Shown: positions 16,002-25,446, counted from the first letter of the stretch. The stretch is 28,095 nt of DNA from JBEKSX01 sp049516635 (GCA_049516635.1 JBEKSX010000033.1:1-28095), one strand, 5' to 3'. Program-made: numbers and translations. Notes: generated by a model not told the origin, from the sequence alone.

Positions 16002-17372
16002 TCAAAGCTCATTTATTATTCTCTTAAACTCCCTGCCCCTGTGCTCGAAATTATCGAACTGGTCAAAGCTTGCACAAGCAGGCGAAAGGAGCACTATGTT
16101 ATTTTCTCCGGCTGCTTTAAAAGCTTTTTTTACTGCATCGGTCATGTCATCAGCCAGAGTAGTTGGAACTATATCTTTGAAAAAATTATATACTTTATCA
16201 CGTGATTCACCGATCGCAATAATATGCTTTACATACTTTCTGACTTCCTTTTCGATTTCGGAGTAATCATTACCTTTATCCCTCCCGCCCAATATCAATA
16301 TTATCGGCTCCGGGAAACCCTGCAATGCATACCAGACCGAATTTACGTTTGTAGCTTTTGAGTCATTATAAAACTTTATACTGTTCACTTTCCTCACAAA
16401 TTCAAGGCGATGCTCCACACCCTTGAACTCCGATAGCGTTTTTTCGATAGAAACTTTCCCGATACCGAAGATCTTTGCTGCAAGAATAGATGCCATAGAA
16501 TTATATATATTATGCTGTCCCTTTATCATTAATCCTCCGGCATCCATTATATCTTCTTTTAGATCTTCCCTGTAATAAATTATATGATTATCCTGAAGAT
16601 ACGAACCCATCTCATATTTGTTGCCGGGGTTCGTATTGATACTGAACGGTATCAGCCTGGCTTTAACCTTGCCGATGCTGTGTTTAATAACTTCATCGTC
16701 ATAATCAAAAATGAAATAATCATTCTCATCCTGATTTTCGGCTACTCTTAATTTAGACCGGATATAGTTGTGTATTGATTTATCGTACCTGTCCAGATGA
16801 TCCGGTGTGATGTTCAGGAGCATCGATACATACGGCTTAAAGCTCTTTATATTATCGAGCTGGAAGCTGCTCGTCTCCACTATTGCAACACCTTCTTCTC
16901 CTACATCATCTGCAACATCACAAAAAGCAGTTCCTATATTTCCGCATACATAAGCTTTATATCCTGCATCCTCAAATATTTTACCTGTCAGTGTGGTGGT
17001 GGTGGTCTTCCCGTTCGTCCCCGTAATTGAAATGATCTTCCCTTTACAGAACCATGAAGCTAGTTCTAACTCGCTTATAACTTCCATGCCGGCTGAAAAA
17101 GCTTTGGTTATTACAGCAGAATTCTGAGGAACTCCGGGACTTACAACCATAACTTCATTTTCGAACACCTTCTCCGAATGTCCGCCGAATTCATGCTCAA
17201 TAGCATTCTCGCTGATCTCTTTGATGAAATCCTTATTTATTTTCTCGACAATACTAAAATCACTCAAAAAGACTTTATACCCTTTTTTCTTCAGGAGTTT
17301 GGCCGCAGCAATTCCACTCCTTGCAGCACCAATTACGGAAAATGACTTATATTTTGTCCTATTGATCAACAT
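16002..17372 (-). CDS. murD: UDP-N-acetylmuramoylalanine--D-glutamate ligase
   Basis: Cytoplasmic ligase that adds D-Glu to UDP-MurNAc-L-Ala. The 456-residue protein has the N-terminal UDP-binding motif VIGAARSGIAAAKLL (13-27), the P-loop GTNGKTTTT (118-126), VETSSFQLDNI, LNITPDHLDRY and the C-terminal FYNDSKATNV with ILGGRDKGNDY and LLSPACASFDQFDNFEHRGREF. The last motif is diagnostic of MurD. The ATG at 17372 lies 5 nt after the stop of the barrel-protein gene, which separates murD from its usual upstream partner mraY. Confidence 0.98.
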   Translation of the reverse strand: MLINRTKYKSFSVIGAARSGIAAAKLLKKKGYKVFLSDFSIVEKINKDFIKEISENAIEHEFGGHSEKVFENEVMVVSPGVPQNSAVITKAFSAGMEVISELELASWFCKGKIISITGTNGKTTTTTLTGKIFEDAGYKAYVCGNIGTAFCDVADDVGEEGVAIVETSSFQLDNIKSFKPYVSMLLNITPDHLDRYDKSIHNYIRSKLRVAENQDENDYFIFDYDDEVIKHSIGKVKARLIPFSINTNPGNKYEMGSYLQDNHIIYYREDLKEDIMDAGGLMIKGQHNIYNSMASILAAKIFGIGKVSIEKTLSEFKGVEHRLEFVRKVNSIKFYNDSKATNVNSVWYALQGFPEPIILILGGRDKGNDYSEIEKEVRKYVKHIIAIGESRDKVYNFFKDIVPTTLADDMTDAVKKAFKAAGENNIVLLSPACASFDQFDNFEHRGREFKRIINEL

Positions 17373-17377
17373 AACGG

Positions 17378-18010
17378 TTACCTGGGCAAGGTTGCTCCTA
17401 CATTTAACCCAATTCCCTGATATCGTCTATCATCGAATTCCCGCAGGTAAATGAAATATTTTAATTCCACCATAACATTGAAATCATAATTTTTAAAGAA
17501 CACAGTACCGAGAATGATATTAAGTCCGAGACCGCCCCTAGCAGCGATGGAACCACCGCCCGTATCTCTCTCCTTGCCTATAAAATGAAGCCCTAGTCCG
17601 CCGCCGACGTATGGATCTATTTCAGACTTGTTAGACGGACCCAGGAACGGATAAAGTACATTCAGATCGATACCGATATCAGTAAATACCGGACTGGTTT
17701 TAAATCTCAGCGGCACGCTGATCTCAGCGAAAAAATTATCTCCCACATATTTTCCAAAAACTTCCAATGCTATCATCTGATTTCCGTTATAATCTCCCTG
17801 CAAAAAGAACATCCCGAACTTACCCCCATAGGTAAAATATATTTTCTTCGTGGGTTTCTGTGTCAGATCGAACAAAGCACCCGACGTTTCTTTTTCTTTT
17901 AGCGTAAACTTTTTCATTTCTAAATCCTGTGCGATAACATTTGTATGCTCCAGAAAAATAAGCGTGGTTATCAAAAGAGCGGTTATTATATTATTATTAT
18001 TCATTTTCAT
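17378..18010 (-). CDS. Predicted small outer-membrane beta-barrel protein within the dcw operon
   Basis: I do not recognise a specific family. The 210-residue protein has a Sec signal peptide (MKMNNNN, hydrophobic 8-20) with a likely signal peptidase I site after VIA (27|28, before QD). From residue ~57 the mature chain shows strands with alternating residues and glycine-rich turns: YFTYGGKFGMFF, NQMIALEVFGKYVG, FFAEISVPLRFK, DPYVGGGLGLHFIG, IAARGGLGLNIILG, FNVMVELKYFIYLREF and YQGIGLNVGATLP. This is the pattern of an 8-strand OmpA/OmpW-like or PorT-like barrel. No OmpA C-terminal peptidoglycan-binding domain is present. It lies 19 nt after mraY and 5 nt before murD, so it is cotranscribed. 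A second ATG two codons in is an alternative start. Confidence 0.75.
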   Translation of the reverse strand: MKMNNNNIITALLITTLIFLEHTNVIAQDLEMKKFTLKEKETSGALFDLTQKPTKKIYFTYGGKFGMFFLQGDYNGNQMIALEVFGKYVGDNFFAEISVPLRFKTSPVFTDIGIDLNVLYPFLGPSNKSEIDPYVGGGLGLHFIGKERDTGGGSIAARGGLGLNIILGTVFFKNYDFNVMVELKYFIYLREFDDRRYQGIGLNVGATLPR

Positions 18011-18029
18011 ATTAATTATTTATTGTTAG

Positions 18030-19139
18030 TTATCTTACTTTGAAAGTTGCAAAAGTAATGATTGCGAGTATAACTGCAACGATATAGAACCGTGTTACGA
18101 TCTTTGGCTCCGGAATACCTTTCATCTCAAAATGGTGGTGAAGAGGAGCCATCCTGAACACCCTCCTGCCTTCTCCGTATTTTTTCTTCGTATACTTGAA
18201 ATACAATCTCTGGATAATTACAGATACCGCTTCCGCAAAAAATATTCCGCCAAGTATCGGTAGCAAAAATTCTTTCTTAACAAGGATCGTAAGCGTCCCG
18301 ACAGCTCCGCCTAAAGCCAGTGCGCCTGTATCACCCATAATGACCTGGGCAGGATATGAATTAAACCACAGGAAACCCAGAGACGCGCCGACCACAGCAG
18401 CACAATAGACTGTTAGCTCTCCATTCCCCGGCAGATAGATAATATTTAAATATTTGCTGTAGATCTCATTTCCTGATACATAGCTGATGAGTGCCAGTGC
18501 CATTACGGCTATTCCCACGCAGCCGATCGCCAGGCCATCCAGACCATCTGTCAGGTTAACTGCGTTCGAAGTAGCTGTAATGATAAAGATCATAATCGGT
18601 ATATAATAATATGCGAAATCGAATTCATAGTTTTTAAAGAAAGGAACTGTAGTAATTGAATTTATATCTTTGAACTCGGGAAGAAAAAATATCAAGCATG
18701 ATATCACCAGTCCCAGCAGGATCTGATTTAACAACTTGTACTTCGCTACAAGTCCTTTCTTGTATCTTTTAAATACTTTAAGATAATCATCGATGAATCC
18801 TACAATTCCCATCCAGACGGTTGCTATCAGTATCAGGAGAATATAAGTGTTTTTAAGGTCTGCCCAGAATAACACAGGTACCAGTATGGAAACCAGAATT
18901 ATTATACCGCCCATTGTGGGTGTACCCGCTTTTACCAGATGGGATTGCGGACCATCGTCCCTTATCTCGTCTGCAACTTTATCTTTCTGAAGCTTTCTTA
19001 TTATTTTCGGACCTATCCAGAAACTGATGAACATCGCCGTTATAGCAGAAAGTGCCGATCGCCACGTCAGGTATCTGAAAATGTAAAATCCCGGTGGATT
19101 TAATAATTTGTGTATTAATTCTGCCAGATAGTAAAGCAT
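18030..19139 (-). CDS. mraY: Phospho-N-acetylmuramoyl-pentapeptide-transferase MraY
   Basis: Integral inner-membrane transferase that joins phospho-MurNAc-pentapeptide to undecaprenyl phosphate, making lipid I. The 369-residue protein contains AGTPTMGGIIILV (71-83), the Asp pair DD at 117-118 in GFIDDYLKVFKR, NAVNLTDGLDGLA (192-204), MGDTGALALGG (268-278) and the HHH motif in PLHHHFE (334-336). About ten hydrophobic segments fit the family topology. The ATG at 19139 is 4 nt after murF. It is followed by the barrel-protein gene instead of directly by murD. Confidence 0.98.
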   Translation of the reverse strand: MLYYLAELIHKLLNPPGFYIFRYLTWRSALSAITAMFISFWIGPKIIRKLQKDKVADEIRDDGPQSHLVKAGTPTMGGIIILVSILVPVLFWADLKNTYILLILIATVWMGIVGFIDDYLKVFKRYKKGLVAKYKLLNQILLGLVISCLIFFLPEFKDINSITTVPFFKNYEFDFAYYYIPIMIFIITATSNAVNLTDGLDGLAIGCVGIAVMALALISYVSGNEIYSKYLNIIYLPGNGELTVYCAAVVGASLGFLWFNSYPAQVIMGDTGALALGGAVGTLTILVKKEFLLPILGGIFFAEAVSVIIQRLYFKYTKKKYGEGRRVFRMAPLHHHFEMKGIPEPKIVTRFYIVAVILAIITFATFKVR

Positions 19140-19143
19140 TATC

Positions 19144-20544
19144 CTATATTCTTCTCCTTGTCTGTATAGCTTCCGCAGCTTCTTCCATCTTCATGGAACG
19201 TGATCCTTTGATGAGCACGATATCATTCCTTTTAATTACGTTATTTAAAAATAGTATCAATGTTTCCTTCTCTGTGAAATAAAAGTTATTCTTTACTCCC
19301 TTAGCGCCTTTAAAGGTATAATAGGACTCGGGACCATAAGTATATAAGTTATTAAAACCGAGCCGTTTAACCAGCTTTCCGATCTCTTTATGTTCTTTTT
19401 TACTTGACCTGCCAAGCTCTAACATATCAGCGAGTACAATATGTTTTCTGCCGCCTATATGATACCTCTTTAAATTCTCCAGTGCTACTTTCACCGAATC
19501 GGGATTTGAATTATATGTATCATCTATTAACCAGATCCCGTTTGCATCGATAAGTTCGTTCCTCTTATTCCTGCTTCTGCTGAATTCGGACAGCGCTCGT
19601 TTGATACCCTCCGAAGGGACATCAAAGTAAAATCCCACAGCTGCCGCACATAATGCCGAATCGAAGCTCTGGGTGCCTATCATATTGAGCCTGGTGGTAA
19701 TCCTTTTATTACCGTATTTGATTTCCACCACCGGGTAGAATCCGTCAAATTTTATAATTCTGCCCGATACATCACTGCCATTTCTCCTGCCGTAAGAAAA
19801 TACTTTCATCGATTTACGATCTATCTTTTTATTAATATACAGGTCATTATTATTTTTAAAGAACGTTCCGTAATGATTCTTTAAATATTTTACAAGCTCG
19901 AACTCTTCTTTCATCACACCGTTAATATTTTTTAAGAACTCCAGATGCTCTTTACCTATATTGGTCAGCAGACCAAACTGCGGTTTCACTATACCGCACA
20001 GGTTCTTGATCTCATCGAAATGATTGGTGCCTATCTCTATCACACTCATATCATGCTTATCATTCATATTCAGTACGGTAAGGGGCACCCCGATAGCGTT
20101 GTTATAATTACCCTCAGTGTTGTGAACACTATACTTTTGGGAAAGAACGTATGCTACAAAATCCTTTGTAGTAGTTTTACCGTTGCTGCCCCCTACCGCT
20201 ATCACTGGCATTATGAATTCATTTCTGTAGTACCCTGCAAGCTCGCCGAGCGTCCGCAGGGTATCATCTACAAGAATGAATGATTTATTTTTAAAAGAGC
20301 TCTTCTTCCTATTCCGGGCAAACCACTTTTTTTCTGCCAGTACGGCTTTGATCCCTTTACTAAAAACATCTTTAATAAAATCATGCCCGTCTAACCTTTC
20401 GCCTTTTATGGCTATAAACAGATCATTTCTTTTACACTTCCGGGAATCGATCGAAACCCCCTTAAATACCGTTTTCCCGATCGATCCCTTATTAATTATT
20501 CGTACGTTTGATATTTTTAAAAGATCATCTATATTTAATTTCAT
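19144..20544 (-). CDS. murF: UDP-N-acetylmuramoyl-tripeptide--D-alanyl-D-alanine ligase
   Basis: Adds the D-Ala-D-Ala dipeptide to complete the cytoplasmic pentapeptide precursor. The 466-residue protein has the MurE/F-type N-terminal domain with SIDSRKCKRNDLFIAIKGER (31-50) and DGHDFI, the P-loop GSNGKTTTK (119-127), IGTNHFDEI, LLTNIGKEHLEF and the C-terminal LIDDTYNSNPDSV and VLADMLELG motifs. GTNHxGEI-like and DDTYNxNPxS motifs are specific to MurF. The ATG overlaps the murE stop (TAATG, 1 nt). The D-Ala-D-Ala ligase that makes its substrate is not encoded in this window. Confidence 0.98.
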   Translation of the reverse strand: MKLNIDDLLKISNVRIINKGSIGKTVFKGVSIDSRKCKRNDLFIAIKGERLDGHDFIKDVFSKGIKAVLAEKKWFARNRKKSSFKNKSFILVDDTLRTLGELAGYYRNEFIMPVIAVGGSNGKTTTKDFVAYVLSQKYSVHNTEGNYNNAIGVPLTVLNMNDKHDMSVIEIGTNHFDEIKNLCGIVKPQFGLLTNIGKEHLEFLKNINGVMKEEFELVKYLKNHYGTFFKNNNDLYINKKIDRKSMKVFSYGRRNGSDVSGRIIKFDGFYPVVEIKYGNKRITTRLNMIGTQSFDSALCAAAVGFYFDVPSEGIKRALSEFSRSRNKRNELIDANGIWLIDDTYNSNPDSVKVALENLKRYHIGGRKHIVLADMLELGRSSKKEHKEIGKLVKRLGFNNLYTYGPESYYTFKGAKGVKNNFYFTEKETLILFLNNVIKRNDIVLIKGSRSMKMEEAAEAIQTRRRI

Positions 20545-22031
20545 TACCTGTATCTCCCGGCAATCTCAATATCGCTCATGTGGTATCTGACTCCTTCTAT
20601 CTCCTGATAATTTTCATGTCCTTTACCTGCTATCAATATGATGTCACCGGTTCTGCTTAGATTCATAGCCTTCCCGATAGCTTTTTCACGATCAGGTTCA
20701 ACTTCGTAATTACCGGTTATGATGCCTTTTTTTATTTCTTCAATTATATCAAGCGGTTTTTCGAATCTCGGATTATCAGAAGTTATTATGACATGATCAC
20801 TGTTCACCGCAGCTATCCTGCCCATTACCGGTCTCTTTGCTCTGTCCCTGTTACCTCCGCAGCCGAATACAGTAATTACTTTAGCTTTCAATGCCGATTC
20901 ATCGAGCAACTCTCTGATAGCAGTAAGTACATTTGACAATGAATCCGGCGTATGTGAATAATCGATGATTGCAATTGCTCCGTTTGCTAATTTTATCTGG
21001 TTAAATCTTCCTGCTACAGTCTGAAAATCTGCAACCCCGTCCCGGATGACATCGCAACTAATCCCAAAATTTTTCAGGCATGCTGCTGAAGCTAGAATAT
21101 TATAAACGTTGAACCTGCCTATCAAATTTGTTTCTACAGGTATCTTTATTACACCCTCACCGTTCGCAGGTACCGTCATAATAAAGCTCATTCCGCTAAA
21201 ATCCATTTTTAGTTCCCCGGCTGTATAAGCGGCGCGCTTAAACCCGTACGAAATTCTCTCCGACTCCGTATCGGTTACCATTCCGCTTCCCGAATCATCA
21301 TCGATATTATAAACTGCATAAGTCCTGTTATTTTTAGAATTAATTCTTTTCATCGAATCGAACAAAATTTTCTTCGTATTGAAATAGTCTTCCATATTCT
21401 TATGGAAATCCATATGCTCGGCAGTAAGATTGGTGAATACAGCCGCGTCGAAATCCAGCCCGTAAACCCTATTCAGTGCAAGTGCGTGTGAAGATACTTC
21501 CATTGTTACATATTCCACACCTTCATTGTACATGATATTGAGCAGTTCATTTAATTCCAGGCTTTCCGGAGTCGTATACTTCGTTTCTAAGATTTTTTTG
21601 TTTATGATATTTCCATTAGTACCTATCAGTCCGGTCTTCTTTCCGCTTTGTTCAAGAACATGATTTATCAGGTGGGTCACCGTAGTTTTTCCGTTCGTAC
21701 CGGTTACACCTATAATTTTCATCTTTGAAGAAGGATATCCGAAATAAGCGTTGCTCATCAAAGCAAGAGTTTCACGGCAATCTTCCACTTTATAAACCGG
21801 TATATTGTTCCTGTAATTTACCACGTCTGATATCACAGCCAGGGCACCTCTGGCTACTGCATCCTTTATAAAGTCATTCCCATCCATCATGAATCCTTTT
21901 ATCGCAAAAAAAACATCCCCTTCTTCGACACGATTCGAATTATAGCAAAGTTTATTGATCTCAAAATCAGATATAACTTCTTTGTCCATCATCCCGCCAA
22001 ATGCTTTTTGTAGGATTTCAGAAAATTTCAT
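20544..22031 (-). CDS. murE: UDP-N-acetylmuramoyl-tripeptide synthetase, meso-DAP type
   Basis: Adds the third residue of the stem peptide. The 495-residue protein has LCYNSNRVEEGDVFFAIKG (28-46), the P-loop GTNGKTT (111-117), the UDP-MurNAc contacts KYTTPESLEL (151-160) and EVSSHAL (178-184), NLTAEHMDFH (201-210), IIDYSHTPDSL and the amino-acid selectivity motif DNPR at 419-422. DNPR is the signature for meso-diaminopimelate instead of lysine, so a DAP-type Gram-negative peptidoglycan is predicted. It begins at ATG 22031, 9 nt after ftsI, and its stop overlaps the murF start. Confidence 0.98.
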   Translation of the reverse strand: MKFSEILQKAFGGMMDKEVISDFEINKLCYNSNRVEEGDVFFAIKGFMMDGNDFIKDAVARGALAVISDVVNYRNNIPVYKVEDCRETLALMSNAYFGYPSSKMKIIGVTGTNGKTTVTHLINHVLEQSGKKTGLIGTNGNIINKKILETKYTTPESLELNELLNIMYNEGVEYVTMEVSSHALALNRVYGLDFDAAVFTNLTAEHMDFHKNMEDYFNTKKILFDSMKRINSKNNRTYAVYNIDDDSGSGMVTDTESERISYGFKRAAYTAGELKMDFSGMSFIMTVPANGEGVIKIPVETNLIGRFNVYNILASAACLKNFGISCDVIRDGVADFQTVAGRFNQIKLANGAIAIIDYSHTPDSLSNVLTAIRELLDESALKAKVITVFGCGGNRDRAKRPVMGRIAAVNSDHVIITSDNPRFEKPLDIIEEIKKGIITGNYEVEPDREKAIGKAMNLSRTGDIILIAGKGHENYQEIEGVRYHMSDIEIAGRYR

Positions 22032-22040
22032 AGAATCGAT

Positions 22041-24218
22041 CTAATTATTGCTTTCACAATTGATTATCACCTGCTGATTCGCTTTTAACACTGTTCCTGC
22101 ATCCGGTTTATATCCTGCGACCCTGCCTGTTCCGTTTACTTTGAAATCCACTCCCATTGATGAAAGCAATTTAATACACTTGCGTAAACTGAGTCCTCTC
22201 AGGTCCGGCATTATAACCGGATTATCTTTCTCGGGCTTGCCCGAAGCTGTAATACTGCTGCTTCCTGTTATAAGAGTTATCTTTTTTATTTTGCTGCCGT
22301 TCGCTTCATTAATTATCTTCTGGTCAACCACGACCGCATTCTTCTTCGGCCCATCGATATCATAGTCAATTTTATTATCCTTTAGTAATTTCACCGCATC
22401 ACTTACTTCAAAATCAACAAGATTGATACTTAGAGGATTATATGGTTCTTCCTTACCCTCTCTGCTGTCAGCAATCTTTATCTCTGAATCTGTATTTTGC
22501 AATTCCGGGTGCAGGTAGTCCATCAGCCCGTTGAAAGATATTATTCTCTCTGTGATCCTTCGGAATATCGGCGCTGCCACCTTCCCACCGTAAAACTCAC
22601 CTGTTGCAGGTGCATCCACTATCACTGCTATTACTATCTGAGGATCTTCAGCTGGAAAATAACCGATGAAAGAAGACGTATAGCTCTTTTTAGAATATTC
22701 ACCGTTAACGAGCTTCTGTGCGGTACCCGTCTTGCCCGCTACTTTCATATTGCTAACCTTCGCCTCTACACCTGTTCCTCTTTCAACCACGCCATAGAGA
22801 AGGTCGGTTAGTGTTCTTGCGGTGTTCTTTGATATTACTTTTCTGATGAGGGTCGGAAGGTGCTCTTTTATTACAACTCCATCGGGGGTTGTTTCTTTCT
22901 TAATTATGTAAGGTTTCATCAAGCACCCGTCATTCGCAATGCATGAATAAGCATTCGCCATCTGGATTGCTGTTACCATCACTTCGTACCCGATCGCCAT
23001 AAAACTCAAAGATACAGGCGAAAATTCTACGGGACGTTTAAGCGAACCTTTCACTTCACCCGGAAGATCCACTCCTGTAGTAATGCCGAAACCGAAATCA
23101 CGCGCATACTTGTAAAATCTTGCTGCCCCCAGCTTTGAAGCTACCTGCATCATTCCAATGTTGCTGGATTGTTCCACAACCTGCTGAAATGACATACTGG
23201 TAAATTTATGCGAGTCTTTTACCTCGATCCCGCCTATCTGGTATTCCCCGCCCTGTGTATTGATTATATCGTTCTTGTTCTCTAAACCTTCTTCGAGAGA
23301 TGCTGCTGCGGATACTATCTTAAATGTAGAACCCGGTTCATACAGATCCGTTAAAAATGTAAGCTTCCCTGCATATGTATCTTTGGCATCTTCACTCACG
23401 GAACGGTTCAGAAACGAATACATCCCTAGTATCTCGCCTGTTTTTACTGACATTACTACACACTTGCCGCCTTCAGCACTGTTCGCATTAATACCGTTCT
23501 CCAACTCCTCTTCAATTATCTTCTGGACATCCATGTCTATGGTTAAAACGATATTGTTCCCGTTTTGCGGTTCCATTCTCGGATATTCAACTGCAGGTTT
23601 TTTTCTTCCAAGCCCGTCCTTCTGCATTACCACATAACCGTCCTTGCCGGCCAGCTGCTCATCGCACTCGAGCTCCGTACCGCTAAGCCCTTCATTATCT
23701 ATATCGGTGAACCCGATTATCTGCGATGCGAGCGTATTATAATTAAAAAGCCGGTGCGATTCGTTTATTTTGATGACACCGGACAGATTCAATCCCTGAA
23801 GCTTTTCCCCGTACTCCTGGTCTACCCTTCTTTCAAGCCAGACGAACGAGGTATTGTTCGTATTCAGCTTATCGAGATAATAGCTTTTGTCCTTCTCAAA
23901 CACACTGGAAAATATCTCCGCCACTGAATCTTTGTTGTCCACCATATTCGGGTCGGCCGCAAATGAAAATTGTGTTACATTCGAAACCAGCGCATTTAAC
24001 TTTCTATCGAAGATGATTCCCCGGGTAGGTTTTAGCGAAATTTTGCTCTCATACTGTTTTTTTGCCGCAAGCTGGTACCGGGCAGAATTCAGCACCTGTA
24101 TGTTGAACAGCTTAATATAAATGCACAGCAAAAGAGCCGTAAATACACATGTGAAAAACGTTATCCTCCGTGAAGGATTAGCGTGATTGACATTTTTTGT
24201 ATATTCGAACGTTTTCAA
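22041..24218 (-). CDS. ftsI: Septal peptidoglycan transpeptidase FtsI (PBP3-like) with PASTA domains
   Basis: Class B penicillin-binding protein that crosslinks septal peptidoglycan with FtsW. The 725-residue chain has a cytoplasmic tail, one transmembrane helix (about 19-40), the pedestal/dimerisation domain with RGIIFDR (66-72), and the transpeptidase domain with the active-site tetrad STFK (S297, K300), SSN (351-353) and KTGT (496-499). The C-terminus from about 596 forms two PASTA-like repeats: 596-652 (degenerate) and 668-722, beginning VIMPDLRGLSLRKCIKLL. The length exceeds the ~580 residues of E. coli FtsI because of these repeats. Start is TTG at 24218, 8 nt after ftsL; there is no alternative ATG near the N-terminus. 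Confidence 0.97.
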   Translation of the reverse strand: MKTFEYTKNVNHANPSRRITFFTCVFTALLLCIYIKLFNIQVLNSARYQLAAKKQYESKISLKPTRGIIFDRKLNALVSNVTQFSFAADPNMVDNKDSVAEIFSSVFEKDKSYYLDKLNTNNTSFVWLERRVDQEYGEKLQGLNLSGVIKINESHRLFNYNTLASQIIGFTDIDNEGLSGTELECDEQLAGKDGYVVMQKDGLGRKKPAVEYPRMEPQNGNNIVLTIDMDVQKIIEEELENGINANSAEGGKCVVMSVKTGEILGMYSFLNRSVSEDAKDTYAGKLTFLTDLYEPGSTFKIVSAAASLEEGLENKNDIINTQGGEYQIGGIEVKDSHKFTSMSFQQVVEQSSNIGMMQVASKLGAARFYKYARDFGFGITTGVDLPGEVKGSLKRPVEFSPVSLSFMAIGYEVMVTAIQMANAYSCIANDGCLMKPYIIKKETTPDGVVIKEHLPTLIRKVISKNTARTLTDLLYGVVERGTGVEAKVSNMKVAGKTGTAQKLVNGEYSKKSYTSSFIGYFPAEDPQIVIAVIVDAPATGEFYGGKVAAPIFRRITERIISFNGLMDYLHPELQNTDSEIKIADSREGKEEPYNPLSINLVDFEVSDAVKLLKDNKIDYDIDGPKKNAVVVDQKIINEANGSKIKKITLITGSSSITASGKPEKDNPVIMPDLRGLSLRKCIKLLSSMGVDFKVNGTGRVAGYKPDAGTVLKANQQVIINCESNN

Positions 24219-24226
24219 TAGAATAT

Positions 24227-24541
24227 TTATTGCTTAAGGTTGTTCAATTCCGATCTGTTTACCGATATTTTCTTCATTTTACTCGAAGAAAGGGTCAGTT
24301 TGAGCTTATCTACAGCAGTTGATTTAATATTTTCGAATGTGCTCAATCGCTCTATCTCGGTCTGCAAACCGTTATTTAATGTGACGGCTTTATTCAATTC
24401 TGTATAAATATTATTATTCTCTACTGCAAGGTTATTTACCTTTATGATATTGTATACAAAAAAGACTATTATCCCTGCAAAGGTGAAAAGAACTATAAGT
24501 ACGTTGAACAAAGAGATTTTTTTCTTTCTGGTATTTCTCAT
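24227..24541 (-). CDS. ftsL: FtsL-like divisome membrane protein
   Basis: The 104-residue protein has a basic N-terminal tail (MRNTRKKKIS), one transmembrane helix at about 11-30 (FNVLIVLFTFAGIIVFFVYNI), and a predicted periplasmic coiled coil (NNIYTELNKAVTLNNGLQTEIERL). It ends with a membrane-distal stretch containing STAVDKLKLTLS. This is the layout of FtsL/FtsB bitopic proteins that connect FtsQ to FtsW and FtsI. Sequence conservation is low in this family, so the call depends mainly on topology and its place between rsmH and ftsI. The start overlaps the rsmH stop by 4 nt (ATGA). Confidence 0.85.
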   Translation of the reverse strand: MRNTRKKKISLFNVLIVLFTFAGIIVFFVYNIIKVNNLAVENNNIYTELNKAVTLNNGLQTEIERLSTFENIKSTAVDKLKLTLSSSKMKKISVNRSELNNLKQ

Positions 24542-25446
24542 GCTTTTCTCTCCGCAGCTCTTAACTTTGCGCTTCTTGCTCTTATATTAGAGCTAACCTC
24601 TTCATCCGAAGCGATAACCGGTTTTTTCGTCACAGGCTTAAGCCTTTCATCATTCCTGAAAAAATTCTTTACAATTCTGTCTTCGAGCGAATGATATGAA
24701 ACTATCGCCATCCTTCCTCCGGTTTCCAGATACTCCGCCCCACCCGATAGCAGCAAGGAGAGATTTTCGAGCTCACTATTTACTTCTATCCTCAATGCCT
24801 GGAATACCTTTGAAAGATCTTTATTCAGATATCTTGGCGGTATTTTCCTTTTCAGCACTTCGACCAGCTCAAATGTAGTATCGAATTTTGTTCTATTCCT
24901 GTGATCGATAATATCCCTGGTTATCTGTTTGCTGTATTTTAATTCACCGTAATCTCTGAATATCCTGTAAAGCTCTCTTTCGTTATACGTATTTAATATT
25001 TCTTTCGCGGTCAGTGATTGCCCGGTATTCCTACCAGCACGCATATCAAGCTCTGTATCCTGCTGGTAGCTGAACCCGCTTTCATGCTCAAGCTGATACG
25101 TCGATATCCCCAGGTCTGCTGTCATACCGGAAATAAAATTCCTGCCCTTATGGCTTAAAGTATCTTCCAATATTTCTTTGATGTTAGAAAAATTATTCTC
25201 TAAAAAGATAATTCTGCCTGTGTAACTTTTTAAACTGTTCTTGCAATATTCTATTGAGTTCAGGTCAGTATCTATTGCTATTACGGTTACATCGCTGCCC
25301 GTGTTATCAAGAATGTTTTTAGTGTAACTGCCGCCTCCCAGTGTGGCATCGACGTATATTTTAGATTCAGTCTTATCTTTATTAAAGAGCAGGAGGTCTG
25401 ACGTTTCTTTTAGTAATACCGGCTCGTGGTAAAAAGCATCATCCAA
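24538..25446 (-). CDS. rsmH: 16S rRNA (cytosine1402-N4)-methyltransferase
   Basis: SAM-dependent methyltransferase (formerly MraW) that makes m4C at position 1402 of 16S rRNA in the decoding centre. The 302-residue protein shows EPVLLKETSDLL, the SAM motif YVDATLGGGSYTKNIL, DLGISTYQLEHESGFSYQ with LDMRAG, PPRYLNKDLSKVFQALRIEVN and IVSYHSLEDRIVKNFF. These are all RsmH signatures. The start codon is TTG at 25446, with AAAGGACAGGA just upstream as a Shine-Dalgarno site. It follows mraZ by 13 nt and overlaps ftsL by 4 nt. Confidence 0.98.
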   Translation of the reverse strand: MDDAFYHEPVLLKETSDLLLFNKDKTESKIYVDATLGGGSYTKNILDNTGSDVTVIAIDTDLNSIEYCKNSLKSYTGRIIFLENNFSNIKEILEDTLSHKGRNFISGMTADLGISTYQLEHESGFSYQQDTELDMRAGRNTGQSLTAKEILNTYNERELYRIFRDYGELKYSKQITRDIIDHRNRTKFDTTFELVEVLKRKIPPRYLNKDLSKVFQALRIEVNSELENLSLLLSGGAEYLETGGRMAIVSYHSLEDRIVKNFFRNDERLKPVTKKPVIASDEEVSSNIRARSAKLRAAERKA

